Assembly: GCA_964616465.1 (NCBI GenBank)
Contig: CAZTTO010000017.1
Coordinates: forward strand, 1 to 64,000
Direction of reading: 5' to 3'
From: JAFLBI01 sp964616465
GTDB taxonomy: Bacteria; Bacteroidota; Bacteroidia; Chitinophagales; Chitinophagaceae
DNA: 64,000 bases
Shown here: piece by piece, positions 46,303-54,806 of the stretch
How the letters are laid out: every line of letters starts with the position of its first letter
Numbering within the stretch: the first letter of the stretch is position 1
The notes under the pieces: model-generated
The model's database searches: none
The model's input: only the letters and a program-made list of their open reading frames with translations
What the model was told of the DNA's origin: nothing
Made by a program: the position numbers and the translations under genes

Positions 46303-46677
46303 TTAAAATGGCAGGTCGTCTAGATTGTCGCTAGGAGTTTGATCCAGTGTAAAATCGGGTGGTGCCTGTTCTGCGCTTCCACCTAATCTAATTTGTTCCA
46401 TTCTCCATGCATCTAAGTTGGTATAATAGCTATCGATTCCGTCCTTAGTTCTCTTCGAACCTTTAAGGTTGAAGTACACTTTTACCTCCTCTCCCAAAGA
46501 AAATCGGTCAGGCAAACTTGTTTTATCCTGCACACATTGAAACTTGATATAATTTGTAATACTTCTCCCGCCAATATCATCCGTTTTTTCGATCACAAAT
46601 TCACGGATGCGAAAAGTTTCAGTTCGCTGCACAGTTTCCATAATGGCCACTAATTTTCCTTGCACTTCGTACGACAT
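46303..46677 (-). CDS. DUF3127 protein (OB-fold-like)
   Basis: A 124-residue protein beginning MSYEVQGKLVAIM with FRIREFVIEKTD and KVYFNLKGSKR blocks of the DUF3127 family. The family is predicted to have an OB fold, possibly nucleic-acid binding, and is confined mostly to Bacteroidota. The C-terminal tail is acidic (SDNLDDLPF), like the partner-binding tip of SSB. Divergent from the 5'-nucleotidase genes. Confidence 0.85.
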   Translation of the reverse strand: MSYEVQGKLVAIMETVQRTETFRIREFVIEKTDDIGGRSITNYIKFQCVQDKTSLPDRFSLGEEVKVYFNLKGSKRTKDGIDSYYTNLDAWRMEQIRLGGSAEQAPPDFTLDQTPSDNLDDLPF

Positions 46678-46696
46678 ATCTTTTGTTTAAGAAATT

Positions 46697-46704
46697 CAAA
46701 AGTA
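46697..46704 (-). promoter_or_regulatory. Bacteroidota -7 box for the DUF3127 gene
   Basis: Minus-strand TACTTTTG matches TAnnTTTG about 20 bases before the ATG at 46677. Confidence 0.35.
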
Positions 46705-46786
46705 CAGTTTCCTTGCGGGATACTTTCTAAAATTTGCACCTGCTCAAGAACAAAATCATTTACCTTGCTGCTTTATGTATTTTACT

Positions 46787-47545
46787 ATGAAAAAAGTTCT
46801 GTCGCGATTGTCCATTGTAGGATTATTCGCACTCATGATTGGCTGCGGCACCAGTAAAACCATGTTGCCATGGCAGTACAAACCTGTCAACATTCAGCTT
46901 GCTAAAGAATTGCCCGCCGACACGTCTATGGAAAGGTGGCTGAATGGTTATTCAGGAAAACTAAGGGCTTCTATGGATCAAGTAATTGGTACTACCACTC
47001 AGGCATTATCAAAAGCTCAACCTGAAAGTGAACTGGGAAATTATTTAGCAGATGCTTTACTTGATGCGGCTAAACGAGAATATAAAAGAGAAGTGCATGC
47101 AGCATTCATCAACTATGGCGGAGTTCGCGCACCACTTCCCAAAGGAAATATTACAGTAGGAAATATTTTTGAAGTCATGCCTTTTGATAATTTACTTGTT
47201 TTACAAGAAATGAATGGAAAAGTATTACAAGTTTTTTTGGATAAGATTGCTGCCAGAGGCGGCTGGCCAATTGCAGGTATTGAAATGAAAATAAAGGATA
47301 AAAAGGCGATTGAAGTAAAAGTACAAGGGAAGCCTTTAGATGAGAATACAGTTTATGTGATTGCTAATTCAGATTATGTAGCAACTGGCGGAGACGATAA
47401 TGATATTTTAAAAACAATCCCTGTTATTTCATCTGGGTATCTTATGCGCGATGCATTTATTGCTTACACAAAAATGCAAACAGAACAGAAAAAAAATATT
47501 GGATCACCCCTTCAAAAAAGAATCAGCTATGCAAACGCTCAATAG
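46787..47545 (+). CDS. 5'-nucleotidase C-terminal domain lipoprotein
   Basis: A 252-residue protein consisting of a lipoprotein signal (lipobox IGC near residue 19) and one 5'-nucleotidase C-terminal domain, the substrate-binding half of UshA-type enzymes (NYGGVRAPLPKGNITVG, FEVMPFDNLLVL, YVIANSDYVATGGDDN). The metallophosphatase half is the next gene, overlapping by 17 bases. In UshA both halves are fused, with the metal domain first. Here they are separate and in the opposite order. The ATG at 46787 gives a clean lipoprotein signal. Confidence 0.88.
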   Translation: MKKVLSRLSIVGLFALMIGCGTSKTMLPWQYKPVNIQLAKELPADTSMERWLNGYSGKLRASMDQVIGTTTQALSKAQPESELGNYLADALLDAAKREYKREVHAAFINYGGVRAPLPKGNITVGNIFEVMPFDNLLVLQEMNGKVLQVFLDKIAARGGWPIAGIEMKIKDKKAIEVKVQGKPLDENTVYVIANSDYVATGGDDNDILKTIPVISSGYLMRDAFIAYTKMQTEQKKNIGSPLQKRISYANAQ

Positions 47546-48473
47546 AAGAAATTTTTTAAAGTCAACAGCTCTTGCAGGGGCAGGTTTTGTAGCAGCTCCT
47601 TTAGCTGGACTAGCATTAGAGCAACAAGCCAAAACAGCTAAGAAATTGATTCTAGCACATACGAATGATGTGCATAGTCGATTAGAGCCATTTCCAATGG
47701 ATGGAAGTAGGAATGCAGGTATGGGCGGTGTAGCAAGAAGAGCTTCCATGATTGAACAATTAAGAAAAGAACATGGCGATTCATTTTTGTTGGTGGATGC
47801 TGGCGATATTTTTCAGGGCACACCTTATTTCAACCTATACAAAGGCGAGCCAGAAATTAAGGCCATGACAAAAATGGGTTATGATGCCGCAACAATTGGC
47901 AACCACGACTTTGATGGAGGCTTAGAGAATCTAGCTACACAAATGATGCACGCAAGTTTTCCATTAGTTGTTGCTAATTATGACTTTTCAGGAACGCCCA
48001 TGGAAGGAAAGACAATTCCTTATCACATTATTAAAAAAGGCGACCTAAAAATTGGTATTACAGGTGTTGGAATTGAGTTGAAAGGATTGGTGCCTGAAAG
48101 TCTTTATTTGACAACAAAATATTTATCGCCTATTGAACAAGTGAATGTGCAATCAGCTTATTTAAAAAAGAAAGGATGTGATTTAATTGTTTGCTTATCA
48201 CACTTAGGAGACAAGTACAACGACAATAAAGTAAGTGATGAAGTATTGGCAAAAGAAACAGAATGGGTAGATGTAATTATTGGTGGACATACCCATCGTT
48301 TTTTTGAACAACCCCGCACGTATAAAAATAAAAAAGGATATGATGTAATTGTTAACCAAGCAGGGTGGGGTGGTATACAATTGGGGATATTAGAGCTACA
48401 ATCAAGCACAGCAAAGGATGCTAAGCTAATAGGTTCAAAATCATTGCAGATAAGTGAGAAAAATGCGAACTAA
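47529..48473 (+). CDS. Metallophosphatase (5'-nucleotidase N-terminal domain), Tat-exported
   Basis: A 314-residue calcineurin-type metallophosphatase. The N-terminus NRRNFLKSTALAGAGF is a Tat signal. Dimetal-site motifs are HTNDVHSR, DAGDIFQG, GNHDFD, CLSHLGD and GGHTHRFF. It is the catalytic half of a UshA-type 5'-nucleotidase; the substrate-binding half is encoded just upstream. Together they could release phosphate from nucleotides in the periplasm. The ATG at 47529 overlaps the upstream gene by 17 bases, indicating coupling. Confidence 0.92.
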   Translation: MQTLNRRNFLKSTALAGAGFVAAPLAGLALEQQAKTAKKLILAHTNDVHSRLEPFPMDGSRNAGMGGVARRASMIEQLRKEHGDSFLLVDAGDIFQGTPYFNLYKGEPEIKAMTKMGYDAATIGNHDFDGGLENLATQMMHASFPLVVANYDFSGTPMEGKTIPYHIIKKGDLKIGITGVGIELKGLVPESLYLTTKYLSPIEQVNVQSAYLKKKGCDLIVCLSHLGDKYNDNKVSDEVLAKETEWVDVIIGGHTHRFFEQPRTYKNKKGYDVIVNQAGWGGIQLGILELQSSTAKDAKLIGSKSLQISEKNAN

Positions 48474-48597
48474 AAAATTTTTTTTTCAACATTTATTATT
48501 CATATTCGCACTCCTGTGCTAAACTTTTTTTTTGAGTGAAGGAATCGTGGTAAATTGTGAAGTTGGCACCCCTTAAAAAAATATACTTAACCGATAA

Positions 48598-48605
48598 TAA
48601 ATTTG
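48598..48605 (+). promoter_or_regulatory. Bacteroidota -7 box for dnaA
   Basis: TAAATTTG matches TAnnTTTG 10 bases before the ATG at 48616. The 142-base gap before dnaA has no clear DnaA box. Confidence 0.35.
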
Positions 48606-48615
48606 ATTGTTTTTT

Positions 48616-50043
48616 ATGGCCAAAACTGCTGAATCTGTATGGAGCAATTGTTTGAAAATTATCAAGGACATTGTAGAATGGCAACATTTCAAAACTTGGT
48701 TTGAACCTATTCAGCCGGTAGAGTTAAATGAGGGTGTACTATTAATTCAAGTTCCTAGTCAATTTTTTTACGAGTACTTAGAAGAACATTATGTGAACTT
48801 ACTTGCTAAAACGCTTAAGCGTGAGTTGGGTAAAGAAGCAAGGTTAGAGTACAGAATAATGGTAGACAGCGGAAGCACAGCAAATGGTGCCTACCAAGTT
48901 CCTGCCAGCAACATAAAAACTTTTAACAACAACGAGCTCAATTTCCCATTGGTGATTGATACACCCGTTAAGAATCCTTTTGTTATACCAGGGCTGAAGA
49001 AAATGCAAATTGATCCTCAGCTCAATCCTAAGTACACATTCGATTCTTATATAGAAGGCGATTGCAATCGTGTAGCTCGTAGAGCTGGGAAGACTGTAGC
49101 AGAGAAGCCAGGTTCCAACTCTTTTAATCCACTTGTTGTATATGGTGGAACAGGTTTAGGTAAAACCCATTTGGTTCAAGCAATAGGAAATGAAGTAAAG
49201 CGCTTACATCCGAATAAAGTTGTTCTATATGTAAGTAGTGAAAAATTCATTAATCAGTTCATGGATCATGGACGCAATAATGCCATCAACGACTTTATTC
49301 ATTTTTATCAGTTGATAGATGTGTTGATTTTAGATGATGTACACTTTTTCAGTCGTGCTGAAAAAAGTCAAGATGCATTTTTTGCAATATTCAATCATTT
49401 GCATCAGAGTGGCAAGCAATTGGTGTTGACTTCAGATAAGTCTCCTAAGGATTTGGAAGGCATGCAGGAGCGTTTATTGAGCAGATTCCGTTGGGGATTG
49501 AGTGCAGATATTCAGTTGCCAGATTATGAAACAAGGATTGAGATACTGGAGCAACGTATGAAGCAAGATGGATTGGATATGCCAAAGGAAGTGGTAAAAT
49601 ATGTTGCGTATAATATCAGCACCAATGTAAGAGAATTGGAGGGTGCGCTTATTTCTTTATTGGCTCAGTCGTCTTTAAATAGAAAAGAAATTGATTTAGA
49701 ACTTGCGAAGCGTGTACTACGCAATTTTGTAAAGACCAGCAGCAAAGAAATCACCATTGAAGCTATTCAGAAAATGGTATGTGAATACTTCGATGTGTCG
49801 TATGATAAGTTATTACATAAGACCAGAAAACGTGAGATTGTACAAGCTAGGCAAATAACTATGTATTTGGCAAAAGCTTTCACAAAGAATTCGCTCAAAA
49901 CAATTGGAGAGCATTTTGGTGGAAGAGACCATACTACAGTTATACATAGCTGTCAGACCGTAAAAGATTTGATGGATACGGATTCAATATTCCGTGAAAA
50001 TGTAATGGAGTTGACACAGAAAGTGCAACTTGCTGCAATGTAA
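48616..50043 (+). CDS. dnaA: Chromosomal replication initiator protein DnaA
   Basis: Origin-binding AAA+ ATPase of 475 residues. Domain I (about 1-90, VWSNCLKIIKDIVEWQHFKTW in part), Walker A GGTGLGKTH and Walker B LILDDVHFF in domain III, and domain IV with the DnaA-box recognition sequence GGRDHTTVIHS are present. I use the ATG at 48616 rather than a TTG three codons upstream. A strong terminator follows, then tRNA-Ser. I see no DnaA-box cluster on either side, so the origin is probably elsewhere. Confidence 0.97.
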   Translation: MAKTAESVWSNCLKIIKDIVEWQHFKTWFEPIQPVELNEGVLLIQVPSQFFYEYLEEHYVNLLAKTLKRELGKEARLEYRIMVDSGSTANGAYQVPASNIKTFNNNELNFPLVIDTPVKNPFVIPGLKKMQIDPQLNPKYTFDSYIEGDCNRVARRAGKTVAEKPGSNSFNPLVVYGGTGLGKTHLVQAIGNEVKRLHPNKVVLYVSSEKFINQFMDHGRNNAINDFIHFYQLIDVLILDDVHFFSRAEKSQDAFFAIFNHLHQSGKQLVLTSDKSPKDLEGMQERLLSRFRWGLSADIQLPDYETRIEILEQRMKQDGLDMPKEVVKYVAYNISTNVRELEGALISLLAQSSLNRKEIDLELAKRVLRNFVKTSSKEITIEAIQKMVCEYFDVSYDKLLHKTRKREIVQARQITMYLAKAFTKNSLKTIGEHFGGRDHTTVIHSCQTVKDLMDTDSIFRENVMELTQKVQLAAM

Positions 50044-50072
50044 GAATTGGGTTAGAGGTTCAAATAAACTAA

Positions 50073-50104
50073 GGTCCTTTTGTTTCAAAACAAGAGGACT
50101 TTTT
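50073..50104 (+). terminator. Rho-independent terminator after dnaA
   Basis: GTCCTTTTGTTT (50074-50085) pairs with AAACAAGAGGAC (50088-50099) with one G-U pair, followed by TTTTT. Confidence 0.8.
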
Positions 50105-50166
50105 GTTTGGGTTGTATTAGTTCGCTATCTATATTTGCAGCCCTCTTCCACATGGAAGATAAGGTC

Positions 50167-50257
50167 GGTGAGGTGGATGAGTGGCTGAAATCAACGGTTT
50201 GCTAAACCGTCGTACGTCCTTAAAGATGTACCGAGGGTTCGAATCCCTCCCTCACCG
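50167..50257 (+). tRNA. tRNA-Ser(GCT)
   Basis: A 91-base class II tRNA. The acceptor stem is GGTGAGG with CCTCACC and discriminator G. The anticodon stem ACGGT/ACCGT encloses TTGCTAA with anticodon GCT at 50201-50203. A long variable arm is present, and the T stem GAGGG/CCCTC has the loop TTCGAAT. No CCA is encoded. Its 3' end is the probable attachment site of the element that follows. Confidence 0.96.
50245..50255 (+). other. Candidate attL core inside the tRNA-Ser 3' end
   Basis: CCCTCCCTCAC in the T stem and acceptor stem recurs exactly at 62197-62207. It is the best candidate for a shared attachment core, but the match is only 11 bases, so it may be chance. Confidence 0.35.
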
Positions 50258-50283
50258 CTGAGTAACCTCACAAAAAGTAACTA

Positions 50284-50317
50284 AACCTCACAAAATCAAC
50301 AAGTTGTGAGGTTTTTT
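50284..50317 (+). terminator. Rho-independent terminator after tRNA-Ser
   Basis: AACCTCACAA (50284-50293) pairs with TTGTGAGGTT (50304-50313), followed by T's. An extra direct copy of AACCTCACAA lies at 50264-50273, and CCTCAC also occurs in the acceptor stem, so the repeats may double as integrase sites. Confidence 0.75.
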
Positions 50318-50357
50318 ATTTCCCCTACTACTTCAAAAAATACCCCTTTTTCACATA

Positions 50358-50412
50358 TTTCTGGTGAGGATCTAGGGAGTAAATCTTTTTCCCAAAATTT
50401 ACTCACCAGAAA
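50358..50412. repeat. Inverted repeats upstream of the integrase gene
   Basis: TTTCTGGTGAG (50358-50368) and CTCACCAGAAA (50402-50412) are 11-bp perfect arms. A second, overlapping pair is GAGTAAAT (50377-50384) and ATTTACTC (50397-50404). The two pairs exclude each other if folded. They are candidate integrase or excisionase arm sites, or an operator. Confidence 0.5.
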
Positions 50413-50509
50413 CTGCATAAATAATTGACATTCAAGTTGTAAAGTTTTTTTACCTCTTTTTTGCGTACTCACTGTAGCACAATTTTATCACCTCAAAACA
50501 AACGTTACA

Positions 50510-51760
50510 ATGAGCACACAGTATCTGCACTATTACTTGATCAGAAAATCAAGTAAAAACCCTACTTGTAAAAAGCATTACATCTTTCTAAGAATCTTAG
50601 CAGGTTCTGCAAGAATCGAAACATCTCTAAAGGTTCAAGTTGATCCGGAATTTTGGTGCAAAAACTCCCAACGCTGTATCGGAAAATCTCCGCAGGTTAA
50701 AGAAGTCAACAACATACTAAATACCCTCGATGTAAAAATTAATCGTCTTAAGAATGAATTATTAGATACTGGTACTAGTATTTCTTGTGTGGAGTTTAAA
50801 AACCGTGTATTTGGTATTTCTTCAAAAGTTAGATACTTCCTCGAAATCTTTAAAGACCATAATAATAAAATGGAAGCTCTTCTCAACCAAGGTTATGCTA
50901 AGGGAACTTTAATCAGATTCAATACTACCTGGCGTCATGTCCAAGAGTTTTTACAGTGGAAGTACAATATGAATGACATTGATATTAATAGGATCAACCA
51001 TGCTTTTATAACCGATTTTGAATTCTATTTAAAATCAGTCAAGAAAATTGGAAATAATACTTCTGTAAAGTACATCAAGAATTTTGGCAAAATCATCCGA
51101 ATTTGTATGGCTAATGGATGGCTGGAGAAGAATCCGCTTATTAATTATAAAGCAAAGCTTAAGGAGGTGAACCGAGATTTCCTTACAATGGATGAAGTCA
51201 ATTTGATAGGTTCTAAATCTTTTTTAAGCACCCGCATTGAGTTGGTCCGGGACATATTTGTGTTTAGCTGTTTTACAGGTTTGGCTTATGTTGATGTTAA
51301 GCGATTAACACGTAACCATATAAGTATTGGTATAGATGGTGGAAAATGGATTTTCATTGAAAGGGAAAAGACGAAGGTTCGTTCTGCAATTCCTTTGCTT
51401 CCTAGAGCTCAAGAAATTCTCACGAAATATGAAAATCATCCAGTGGTTTTGAATACAAATGTGGCTTTGCCAATTTTAAGTAATCAAAAAATGAATTCTT
51501 ATTTGAAGGAAATTGCTGATGTATGTGGTATTAATAAAGAACTAACCTTTCATATTGCTCGACATACTTTTGCTACCTCTGTTACGCTTGCTAATGGTGT
51601 ACCAATTGAAAGTGTTAGTAAAATGCTTGGTCATAGTAGTATTAAAATGACACAGCATTATGCCAAGGTTTTGGATAAGAAAATAGGTGAGGATATGGCT
51701 GTGTTGAGAAGTCGTCTAAATACTAAAGAGCAAGTTCAGAAAACTGCAGTAACTGCATGA
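50510..51760 (+). CDS. Tyrosine-type site-specific integrase, IntDOT-like
   Basis: Recombinase of 416 residues for integration and excision of the element. The order is N-terminal arm-binding domain (about 1-95), SAM-like core-binding domain (about 100-205) and catalytic domain (about 215-400). Catalytic residues seen are His348 and Arg351 (HIARHTF), His375 (LGHSS) and Tyr384 (TQHYAKV). At the place of the first catalytic arginine the sequence reads FTGLAYVDV with Ala259. Loss of this arginine is a known feature of IntDOT relatives, which tolerate mismatches in the crossover region. The gene is next to its likely attachment site. Confidence 0.93.
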   Translation: MSTQYLHYYLIRKSSKNPTCKKHYIFLRILAGSARIETSLKVQVDPEFWCKNSQRCIGKSPQVKEVNNILNTLDVKINRLKNELLDTGTSISCVEFKNRVFGISSKVRYFLEIFKDHNNKMEALLNQGYAKGTLIRFNTTWRHVQEFLQWKYNMNDIDINRINHAFITDFEFYLKSVKKIGNNTSVKYIKNFGKIIRICMANGWLEKNPLINYKAKLKEVNRDFLTMDEVNLIGSKSFLSTRIELVRDIFVFSCFTGLAYVDVKRLTRNHISIGIDGGKWIFIEREKTKVRSAIPLLPRAQEILTKYENHPVVLNTNVALPILSNQKMNSYLKEIADVCGINKELTFHIARHTFATSVTLANGVPIESVSKMLGHSSIKMTQHYAKVLDKKIGEDMAVLRSRLNTKEQVQKTAVTA

Positions 51761-51785
51761 GTGAATAATTTTTTTTCTTTCATCC

Positions 51786-51818
51786 ATCCGCTCACATTTG
51801 TTGGGCGGATTTTTTTTG
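51786..51818 (+). terminator. Rho-independent terminator after the integrase gene
   Basis: ATCCGC (51786-51791) pairs with GCGGAT (51805-51810), followed by a run of eight or more T's. Confidence 0.7.
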
Positions 51819-51865
51819 TTTGTTATTGTTGCACTTTCTTACCTATTTATAAGAAAGTTGTTGTT

Positions 51866-52117
51866 ATGAAAAATCAATCTAATTCTAAAGAGCCAATCGA
51901 TTGGTATATTGTATCTCAAATAAGAGATTTAAGGCACCGTAATGGATTAACCCAAACCGATTTGGCAATTGCATTGAATGTTTCAGTAGGATTTATTGGC
52001 CAAGTTGAATCTGTCAATCATTCAGCTAAATATAATATTTATCATTTGTGCAAGTTGTCTCAGTTATTTAATTGTTCTATGCGAAACTTTTTTCCGGCTG
52101 ATGTTATAGCTGAGTAA
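51866..52117 (+). CDS. XRE-family helix-turn-helix regulator
   Basis: Small DNA-binding protein of 83 residues with a Cro/C1-type HTH at about 18-75 (LRHRNGLTQTDLAIALNVSV, GFIGQVES). I start at the ATG at 51866; the longer frame from 51761 runs through the integrase terminator and has a hydrophobic, family-unlike N-terminus. It faces the cluster of 19-bp palindromes at 52151-52337 and is the best candidate to bind them. Confidence 0.88.
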   Translation: MKNQSNSKEPIDWYIVSQIRDLRHRNGLTQTDLAIALNVSVGFIGQVESVNHSAKYNIYHLCKLSQLFNCSMRNFFPADVIAE

Positions 52118-52150
52118 ATAAAATATCAAGAAGTTTTGTGTGCTTTTTAT

Positions 52151-52337
52151 AAGATTAATTTTTGATCTTCTGAATGTCATTTTTGATGGTATGAAGATTA
52201 AAAATTGATCTTTTGAAAATGATAGTATTTGTAATTGAATTATTTGATTGATAATCTTTTACAAGGATTTTAGATTCGATTATAGCAGATCAAAAATTGA
52301 TCTTAAAGGAGATTAAATTTTAATCTTGTACAAGATT
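52151..52337. promoter_or_regulatory. Cluster of four 19-bp palindromic operator candidates
   Basis: Four 19-base sites fit AAGATYAA-N3-TTRATCTT: 52151-52169, 52194-52212, 52286-52304 and 52309-52327. The fourth runs into a perfect 16-bp palindrome AATCTTGTACAAGATT (52322-52337) that joins two half-sites in the opposite arrangement. The first two and the last two sites start 43 and 23 bases apart. They fill the gene-free gap between the XRE gene and rteC, as expected for multiple operators controlling rteC or xre. Otherwise this 372-base gap (52118-52489) holds no gene. Confidence 0.75.
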
Positions 52338-52489
52338 ATATTTCAATACACAGCTGATACAGAAATAACTCTTGCACCCTTTTGTTTTGTTTGAATTTGT
52401 GATGTTTTTGTATTTTTTATAACATTTCTTTATCGGAAAATTGCGGCATCGTTATATGATAGTTAACAATACAATTAAGTTGATTAGCT

Positions 52490-53344
52490 ATGGAGAAAGT
52501 TTTACAATTACTAAATGGTATTTCATTTGATACGAATGCTAATGAGCAAACAAGCGACTTTAATTTGGCTCACTATAAAAACCAATTGCATACACTGCAA
52601 AGAGCCTTGGCAGATATTAAGCTGCATGTAGCTAAGGAAGGTTTTTCTTGTAATGAAGAGGAGATTATCTTTTTTAAAAAGATTAAACCTAAACTTTTGG
52701 GCATCATTTTTTATCATGCTTATCTTATTAATCTTGATTCTAATACAGTTGTTGGTTGTACAAATCTTCTAAAGGATTGTCTTAAAGTGAAGTTGAATGA
52801 GTTAATGGATTTTAGAAAGAAGTATTACAGTGAATACTGTTATTATAAAGGAAACGAAATTGGATTAGATGAATGTTATTTCTTACGTGGTACTAAGAAA
52901 GCTCGTTTATTATATGATCTGCCATTTTTCGATTTTGATATAGATTTTTCAACTGGATATGATGTGCTCTTTGGCCATTTTATTGCTATGGAATGTCTGG
53001 AAAATTATATCAAACGATATTTGATTTATTTAGACCAACCCTTGCAATCGTCTTTGTCAGAAGTTAATGTATCTAAGGTAAAGTGGACAAGTAATAAAAC
53101 TGCTTTAGTTGAGCTTATGTATGCGTTGATGGCTGGCGATGTATTGAATAATGGTAACGCACAAATTAAGGATATCGCTGAATCCCTGGGTAAAGCTTTT
53201 GATATTGATTTAGGCGATTTTTATCGCACATTCTCTGATATAAGAATGAGAAAGAATGGTAGAACTAGATTCTTAGATCAGTTAACTAATGCTTTGATTG
53301 ATAAGATGGATATTATGGATCAGATTGATGGTAGTTTGAGATAG
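52490..53344 (+). CDS. rteC: RteC family regulator
   Basis: Regulatory protein of 284 residues. Family blocks are EEIIFFKKIKPKL, LPFFDFDIDFSTGYDVL, KVKWTSNKTALVELMYAL and IDLGDFYRTFSDIRMRK (the winged-helix part near residues 200-275). In CTnDOT, RteC activates the excision operon when the RteA/RteB system is induced. No rteA or rteB is seen here, so another input must apply; the operator cluster directly upstream suggests the XRE protein. ATG at 52490. Confidence 0.9.
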   Translation: MEKVLQLLNGISFDTNANEQTSDFNLAHYKNQLHTLQRALADIKLHVAKEGFSCNEEEIIFFKKIKPKLLGIIFYHAYLINLDSNTVVGCTNLLKDCLKVKLNELMDFRKKYYSEYCYYKGNEIGLDECYFLRGTKKARLLYDLPFFDFDIDFSTGYDVLFGHFIAMECLENYIKRYLIYLDQPLQSSLSEVNVSKVKWTSNKTALVELMYALMAGDVLNNGNAQIKDIAESLGKAFDIDLGDFYRTFSDIRMRKNGRTRFLDQLTNALIDKMDIMDQIDGSLR

Positions 53345-53457
53345 TTATTCAACAAGCGATTTAAGATGTTTTGAATATTTTTTTATACCAAGTTGAAGCA
53401 TCTGTGTAAATTATTTCACATCAGCTTTATTGTTTTGCGTTCATAAAATAATGTTTT

Positions 53458-53760
53458 ATGCAAGTAAATTTAATTACAACCGATGACCTTCATAGACTGA
53501 GGGTTGAAATCATCCAAGATTTGAAAGCTTTACTTATTAAACCTTCTCCTAAACCTAAACAGTTGCTTAAATCCAGAGAAGTAAGAGCTATGTTGAAAGT
53601 GTCAAACAACACTTTGTTGAATTACCGTAAATCAGGTAAGCTGAAATGTTCTAAAGTGGGGGGCACTTTTTATTATCGTTACGATGATATTATGAGACTT
53701 ATGGAGGAAGAGCAAGTAGATGTTAGCCATAATGAAAACAGTTTTATTCGAATTAAATAA
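53458..53760 (+). CDS. Helix-turn-helix (excisionase/MerR-like) DNA-binding protein
   Basis: Protein of 100 residues with an HTH_17-type domain at about 38-85 (LKSREVRAMLKVSNNTLLNY, RKSGKLKCSKVGGTFYYR). Proteins of this kind in Bacteroidota elements act as excisionases or directionality factors. It starts the replication gene group, with the next gene 8 bases downstream. Confidence 0.85.
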   Translation: MQVNLITTDDLHRLRVEIIQDLKALLIKPSPKPKQLLKSREVRAMLKVSNNTLLNYRKSGKLKCSKVGGTFYYRYDDIMRLMEEEQVDVSHNENSFIRIK

Positions 53761-53768
53761 AATGTACC

Positions 53769-54806
53769 ATGAACACACACTTTCAACATTTTTTACAAAG
53801 ATCTAAATTAGATCATCGTTTGAAGCCAGTTCATATTTCTATGTATCATGTTCTTCATACTGTGGCGCCAGATCCTAAGTATGGTATCTCTTTTCAGCTT
53901 CCCAAATCCGAAACTATGGCTCTGACCAGGATTATTTCTAAGCCTACTTATTTTAAATGTTTAACGCAATTACATGAGTTTGGCTATATAGTTTACAAAC
54001 CTTCGTTCCATCCCAAAATAGGTTCTCTGGTAGAGTTGCGTTTTTTGAATATTCCTTCTAAAGATGATGTGAGTCAAGTTTTGGTAGAAAATAACCAGAC
54101 CAAATTGCTTGAAGCTAAAAAAGTTATTGACAACTCTATTAAGGAAACGCTTCCAAAAGATAATCAGCATATTAGTGTTCACTTATCAAAATATTTACAG
54201 GATAACAAACATTTTGACCAGTTAAAAAGTGAAACTTGTAAAGATGATAAACCGCCTATTCCTCTTGACCAGTCAAAAAGCAAAACAACTTTGGGGGTTA
54301 GTAATCAAACAGCTGATTCACTTATAACCCATGCTGATAAAGGGAATTCGGCAAATAAAGGAATAAGTGTTACTCACCAAAACCAATCAAATACTTTTTC
54401 TGCTTCTACATTATATATAGATAATAATAGAAGTAATAATAATTCTAGTATTAATACTAGTAATAGTAATATAAATGGTACGAGTAAAAAAAATGAACCA
54501 GTAAAAGAAGATTTGTTCCACGAGGGATCTAAGTTTTTTAGTACGGTTCCTCCAACACTTGAAATGGTTACCATGTTTTTTGCGCATCGTGGCTACCCTA
54601 AAAAAGATGCTGAAATGTTTTACAACTATTACCAGTCGAATGGTTGGAAAATGGGCGGTAAAATTGCTGTAAATAATTGGCGCGGGATTGCTCTGAATTG
54701 GATGCTACGCACTCCCGTTTTTAATCAACAATCTTCATTTAAATCTAAAGGCGATTATGTCCACGTCAAAAATAACTCTACAAAAAACTACGCAGAACCT
54801 TTATGA
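53769..54806 (+). CDS. Element replication-type protein (N-terminal winged helix, low-complexity linker, C-terminal helical domain)
   Basis: A 345-residue protein I do not recognise by name. The N-terminal part (about 1-95) looks like a winged helix (LPKSETMALTRIISKPTYFK, LTQLHEFGYIVYK). The middle (about 190-250) is rich in Asn and Ser with a run such as SNSNINGTSKKN, a flexible linker. The C-terminal part (about 262-330) is helical and reminiscent of the DnaD/primosomal type seen before DnaC-like loaders. It overlaps the start of the loader gene by 50 bases, so the two are coupled. Role in element replication is inference. Confidence 0.6.
   Translation: MNTHFQHFLQRSKLDHRLKPVHISMYHVLHTVAPDPKYGISFQLPKSETMALTRIISKPTYFKCLTQLHEFGYIVYKPSFHPKIGSLVELRFLNIPSKDDVSQVLVENNQTKLLEAKKVIDNSIKETLPKDNQHISVHLSKYLQDNKHFDQLKSETCKDDKPPIPLDQSKSKTTLGVSNQTADSLITHADKGNSANKGISVTHQNQSNTFSASTLYIDNNRSNNNSSINTSNSNINGTSKKNEPVKEDLFHEGSKFFSTVPPTLEMVTMFFAHRGYPKKDAEMFYNYYQSNGWKMGGKIAVNNWRGIALNWMLRTPVFNQQSSFKSKGDYVHVKNNSTKNYAEPL

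Noticed and set aside
48474..48615. Replication origin upstream of dnaA
   Set aside because: I found no DnaA-box cluster (TTATCCACA type) on either strand here or between dnaA and tRNA-Ser.
51761..51865. N-terminal extension of the XRE protein from the upstream ATG
   Set aside because: It would translate the integrase terminator and add a hydrophobic stretch not seen in XRE proteins.
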